A stretch of DNA of 64,000 nucleotides from contig SUWU01000001.1 in assembly GCA_015061295.1 (NCBI GenBank), positions 43,309 to 107,308 on the forward strand, written 5' to 3'. Position 1 is the stretch's first letter, and every line of letters starts with the position of its first letter. Under the pieces are notes generated by a model. That model did not search any database. It was given only the letters and a program-made list of their open reading frames with translations, and was not told where the DNA came from. Positions 61,408-64,000 of this stretch are shown here, piece after piece. This DNA is from Lentimicrobiaceae bacterium (lineage in GTDB: Bacteria > Bacteroidota > Bacteroidia > Bacteroidales > F082). Position numbers and translations under genes: made by a program.

Positions 61408-63768
61408 ATGAAAAGATTTCTAACAATCATTATGATGATGGTTTTAATGGTTCCATCAGCATTTAGTTTTAACAATTTTAATAATGTAAGACAGGCAGAT
61501 ACTGTGGCAGAGGTATATGCTCAACCCATTAATGACAATGAAGTTAAGGTAGTGTGGAGTTGGGATAAAATAGAACATCGCGATGCCTACCAATACAATG
61601 TCTATAAGAGAAATATTCTTTTTGATAGTGAGTCGGTGCTTGTGGCAGAGAATGTGACAGATACTGTTATCATCGATAACACATGGGGCGATGATGCTAT
61701 TGGTATATATCAATGGGGCGTTGAGGTTGTAGATAATAATAGTGTTGATGACAGATCTGAGATATTAAACATCGACTTTGAAGACGGTGTGATGCCAGAA
61801 GGATGGGTCACGACATCGGAACAGGTGTATCCTACAACATCGGAGTGGAGCGTAGCGACAGGTCTCGCTTACATAGACTTTTCTGCTCATGGACAGTACT
61901 CGGCTTTCTCTAACGGTACCGGCATCGATGGTAGCTTACATTATAACATGATTACATCTGCTGTCAACCTTAAACATGCGGAAACAGCAGCCTTATCATT
62001 TGACTATGCTAACGTAGAATTTTTAGGTTATGTGTGTGTTCTTAATGTGAAAGTGGGAACATCACAAGACGGTCCATGGGAAACAGTGTTTACAACAGGT
62101 GAGAATCAAGATACATGGACATCAGCATCGGTCTCTCTCTCAGATTATGTAGGTCAAACTATTTATATCGCCTTCGAGAATAAGGATTTTGGTGGTATGG
62201 GTATCGGCGTGGATAATATAGTGTTGACTACAACAGAGCCTATTATTGTATGGTCAAATGCTCTCGAGAAAGATATGTTTACTTCTGTTGAGGTGAAGGC
62301 TATATCTAACTCAACAGAGAGTCTAAGTGGTACAACGGTCTCATTCGTCAATGTTAATGAAATTGGTAATGACTATGAGGTGGAATTAGACGAGACAGCT
62401 TATTATAAATGGAATGACTTCCGTAAGGGCATATACAAATATACCGTCTCAAAGAAAGGTTATAACTCAGATGCGACAGGACAATCGATAGAAATATTAG
62501 ATGAAACATCATTAGAATGTGTACTGACAGAGATAATACATGCAGCAGAATTTCTTCGCGTGTCGCCAACAGGTCTCGCTACGTGGGAAGGTGAAGAGAT
62601 AAATTCTCGTTCTATTGAGAGTTATACAGTCTTGTTGAACGGCGTTGAAGAGGCTACAGTGACAGAGTTGTATTATCAACATGAGAATATTACTCCTAAT
62701 GAGACATATACAACAACTATCGTAGCTAACTATAATTCTGGAGATTCTGAGCCTGTGGATTATACATGGACATGCGTCGCCTGTGATGAATATGAAGGCG
62801 TATCTGACTTCGCAGCTAAACATATTGACGACAACGCTGTCTTGACATGGGTGCTTCCTCGTGGCGATTATAAGACTGAGGAATTGTATTATGACGATGG
62901 TCTCAACTTTAACTATATAGGACAACAAGACGGACACAATTTCTATTGGGCAGTGATGTTCCCTGCTGAAGATATGATGCCTGGCGACCTTACAAAGGTC
63001 ATGATGTTCGATGGCGAAGCTCATACCGGCGATATATATATTTATTTAGGCGGCGACACAATACCTGGTACTCTTATTACTACACAACCATACGAATGTA
63101 CCGCAGTAGGAGAATATGTCGATTTCAGACTTATAGAACCTGTTACTATCGATGGCACCGAGAACCTCTGGATCGTATTCGCTAATAATGATAACTCTAC
63201 TCAGGTGGCTCCTGCCTCTGATGTAGAAAGCGAAAACGGCGGCTGGATCTCTGTTGATGGTGAAGAATGGTATAAAATTGTAGATATATTCGGATTCCCA
63301 ATGTCATGGCAAATACGTGGTTATGTGGAGCGTGGCGCCGATCCTGTAGGTGTGCTTCTCTATCGCGATGGCGAAATACTCGTAAATGATATTGTCTCAG
63401 AACAATCGTTCTCCGACCCAATGACAGTGGCTGGTACTTACGAATATACCTTAGAGGTGGTTTATACTAACAATGCAATATCTTGCCCACAGACTTTCGA
63501 ATTTGAATATGATGGCGTCTCTGTCGCTGAAATCAATACTGATGCTAAGAGAGTCTATCCTAACCCTGTCAAAGATAATTTGATTGTCGCTGCAGAAGCA
63601 ATGACACGTATCACAATCACCAATGCTATCGGTCAAGTCATGTTCGATGAGACCGTCGTTAGCAACAACCATGAAATAAACGTATCACAATACGAAGCAG
63701 GAGTTTATTTTGTACGTATCGTAACGGAGACAGGAGTGGCAGTGGAGAGAGTTGTGGTTAATAATTAA
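61408..63768 (+). CDS. T9SS-sorted adhesin-like protein, paralogue 3 (rearranged domains)
   Basis: This 786-residue paralogue begins like the others (MKRFLTIIMMMVLMVPSAF) but domain A and the first copy of domain B are missing. The YNVYKRN linker comes early. A MAM-like/adhesin domain (about 127-275, LNIDFEDGVMPEGW to GIGVDNIVLTT) and the CarboxypepD_reg-like domain follow. A domain-B-like module (about 488-645, ELYYDDGLNFNYIG to SWQIRGYVE) lies inside the Fn3-like domain, between LTWVLP and GVLLYRDG. The type A sorting domain closes the protein. Expected location is the cell surface. Domain shuffling within the family is evident. Confidence 0.85.
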   Translation: MKRFLTIIMMMVLMVPSAFSFNNFNNVRQADTVAEVYAQPINDNEVKVVWSWDKIEHRDAYQYNVYKRNILFDSESVLVAENVTDTVIIDNTWGDDAIGIYQWGVEVVDNNSVDDRSEILNIDFEDGVMPEGWVTTSEQVYPTTSEWSVATGLAYIDFSAHGQYSAFSNGTGIDGSLHYNMITSAVNLKHAETAALSFDYANVEFLGYVCVLNVKVGTSQDGPWETVFTTGENQDTWTSASVSLSDYVGQTIYIAFENKDFGGMGIGVDNIVLTTTEPIIVWSNALEKDMFTSVEVKAISNSTESLSGTTVSFVNVNEIGNDYEVELDETAYYKWNDFRKGIYKYTVSKKGYNSDATGQSIEILDETSLECVLTEIIHAAEFLRVSPTGLATWEGEEINSRSIESYTVLLNGVEEATVTELYYQHENITPNETYTTTIVANYNSGDSEPVDYTWTCVACDEYEGVSDFAAKHIDDNAVLTWVLPRGDYKTEELYYDDGLNFNYIGQQDGHNFYWAVMFPAEDMMPGDLTKVMMFDGEAHTGDIYIYLGGDTIPGTLITTQPYECTAVGEYVDFRLIEPVTIDGTENLWIVFANNDNSTQVAPASDVESENGGWISVDGEEWYKIVDIFGFPMSWQIRGYVERGADPVGVLLYRDGEILVNDIVSEQSFSDPMTVAGTYEYTLEVVYTNNAISCPQTFEFEYDGVSVAEINTDAKRVYPNPVKDNLIVAAEAMTRITITNAIGQVMFDETVVSNNHEINVSQYEAGVYFVRIVTETGVAVERVVVNN

Positions 63769-63850
63769 CAATTAACAATTAACAATTAACAGTTAATAAT
63801 TAATAGTTGATAGTTAATAACTAAAAATAATAGTCTATAATTGATAATTT

Positions 63851-63875
63851 AAGGGTGCGTGAAGCGCCCTTTTTT
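63851..63875 (+). terminator. Adhesin cassette terminator, copy 3
   Basis: Same stem-loop as copies 1 and 2. The block in front of it is identical to copy 2 although the coding regions are far apart in sequence. Confidence 0.88.
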
Positions 63876-63877
63876 CG

Positions 63878-63885
63878 TATATTTG
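63878..63885 (+). promoter_or_regulatory. -7 element TATATTTG after the third cassette
   Basis: TAnnTTTG 2 bp after the terminator; suggests another plus-strand gene begins near the window end. Confidence 0.45.
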
Positions 63886-63949
63886 ATGTAGTTTGATTAA
63901 GATTCTTTGAGTATCAAACCATTAAGAAGAACTTGCATGAGAATGGGCA

Positions 63950-64000
63950 ATGGATAAGAAATTGCTAACTTGTTTTATTACACTATATTCCTCATGCTTT
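63950..64000 (+). CDS. Possible start of a secreted or lipoprotein gene (partial)
   Basis: An ATG at 63950 opens a frame that is still open at the window end (17 codons, MDKKLLTCFITLYSSCF). The Lys-Lys then hydrophobic start resembles a signal peptide, and it lies about 65 bp after a -7 element. Too little is visible for a family call, and it does not begin like the three adhesin paralogues. Confidence 0.25.
   Translation, partial: MDKKLLTCFITLYSSCF

Noticed and set aside
1..64000. Genomic island, prophage or insertion sequence
   Set aside because: No transposase, integrase, phage structural gene or tRNA attachment site was found. Genes are typical chromosomal Bacteroidales genes, and the same repeat units occur across the window.

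Overview
The window reads as chromosomal DNA of an anaerobic member of the Bacteroidales (Bacteroidota). The evidence is several secreted proteins with type IX secretion (T9SS) C-terminal sorting domains, a PorV/PorQ-family protein, CarboxypepD_reg/TonB-dependent receptors, a DUF5686 protein, an S46 dipeptidyl-peptidase, LytS/LytTR regulation, and repeated use of the Bacteroidota promoter -7 element TAnnTTTG. The metabolic genes suggest an amino-acid/peptide fermenter. They cover extracellular and periplasmic peptidases (M6, S9, S46, M49-like), a type II asparaginase, tryptophanase, adenosylhomocysteinase, and a Na+-translocating methylmalonyl-CoA decarboxylase cluster. No rRNA, tRNA, CRISPR array, IS element or prophage was recognised.

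Layout. 0-16 kb: mixed-strand housekeeping and envelope genes (partial M6 protease, rsmI, an Asp/Asn-repeat protein, an Omp85-type barrel, asparaginase, an O/P-type porin, an acyltransferase, an FMN-binding/NapH-like membrane protein, acyltransferase-3, a Crp-family regulator, thpR, an S9 peptidase, a GGGP-synthase family protein, hemW). 16.7-21.5 kb: a plus-strand peptidase group (M50-like membrane protein, M49-like lipoprotein, S46 DPP7-like). 21.5-26 kb: mce-mmdA-oadG-biotin carrier-oadB, closed by a strong terminator. 26-30.4 kb: a small coiled-coil protein, a YfcC transporter, ahcY and a degenerate Rieske-fold lipoprotein. 30.5-44 kb: propeller sensor kinase and LytTR regulator, then a three-gene export/receptor operon (TonB receptor, 1457-residue secreted protein, PorV/PorQ). 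44-55 kb: greA-HIT, DUF5686, MazG-like, RlmL-like, epimerase, tnaA, MntP-like, a Na+/Pi transporter with a Pho-box-like site, and queD. 55-64 kb: three tandem adhesin-like T9SS proteins, each followed by a near-identical terminator cassette.

The most unusual property is a family of short tandem repeats (6-, 7- and 8-mers) that fills intergenic gaps and also runs in frame into conserved proteins. Their position follows coding logic. Units that carry stops (TTAACAA, CTCAGTAA, GATGCTAA) lie between genes or at gene ends. Units open in all frames (GCCAACA, GTCATT-type) occur inside genes, often in barrel loops or just after signal peptides. Heptamer slippage inside an open array would change the reading frame, so phase variation is possible. 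Regulatory candidates include a Pho-box-like triple 11-bp repeat, a greA promoter followed at once by a terminator hairpin, a structured tnaA leader with a small ORF, and a probably leaderless hemW.
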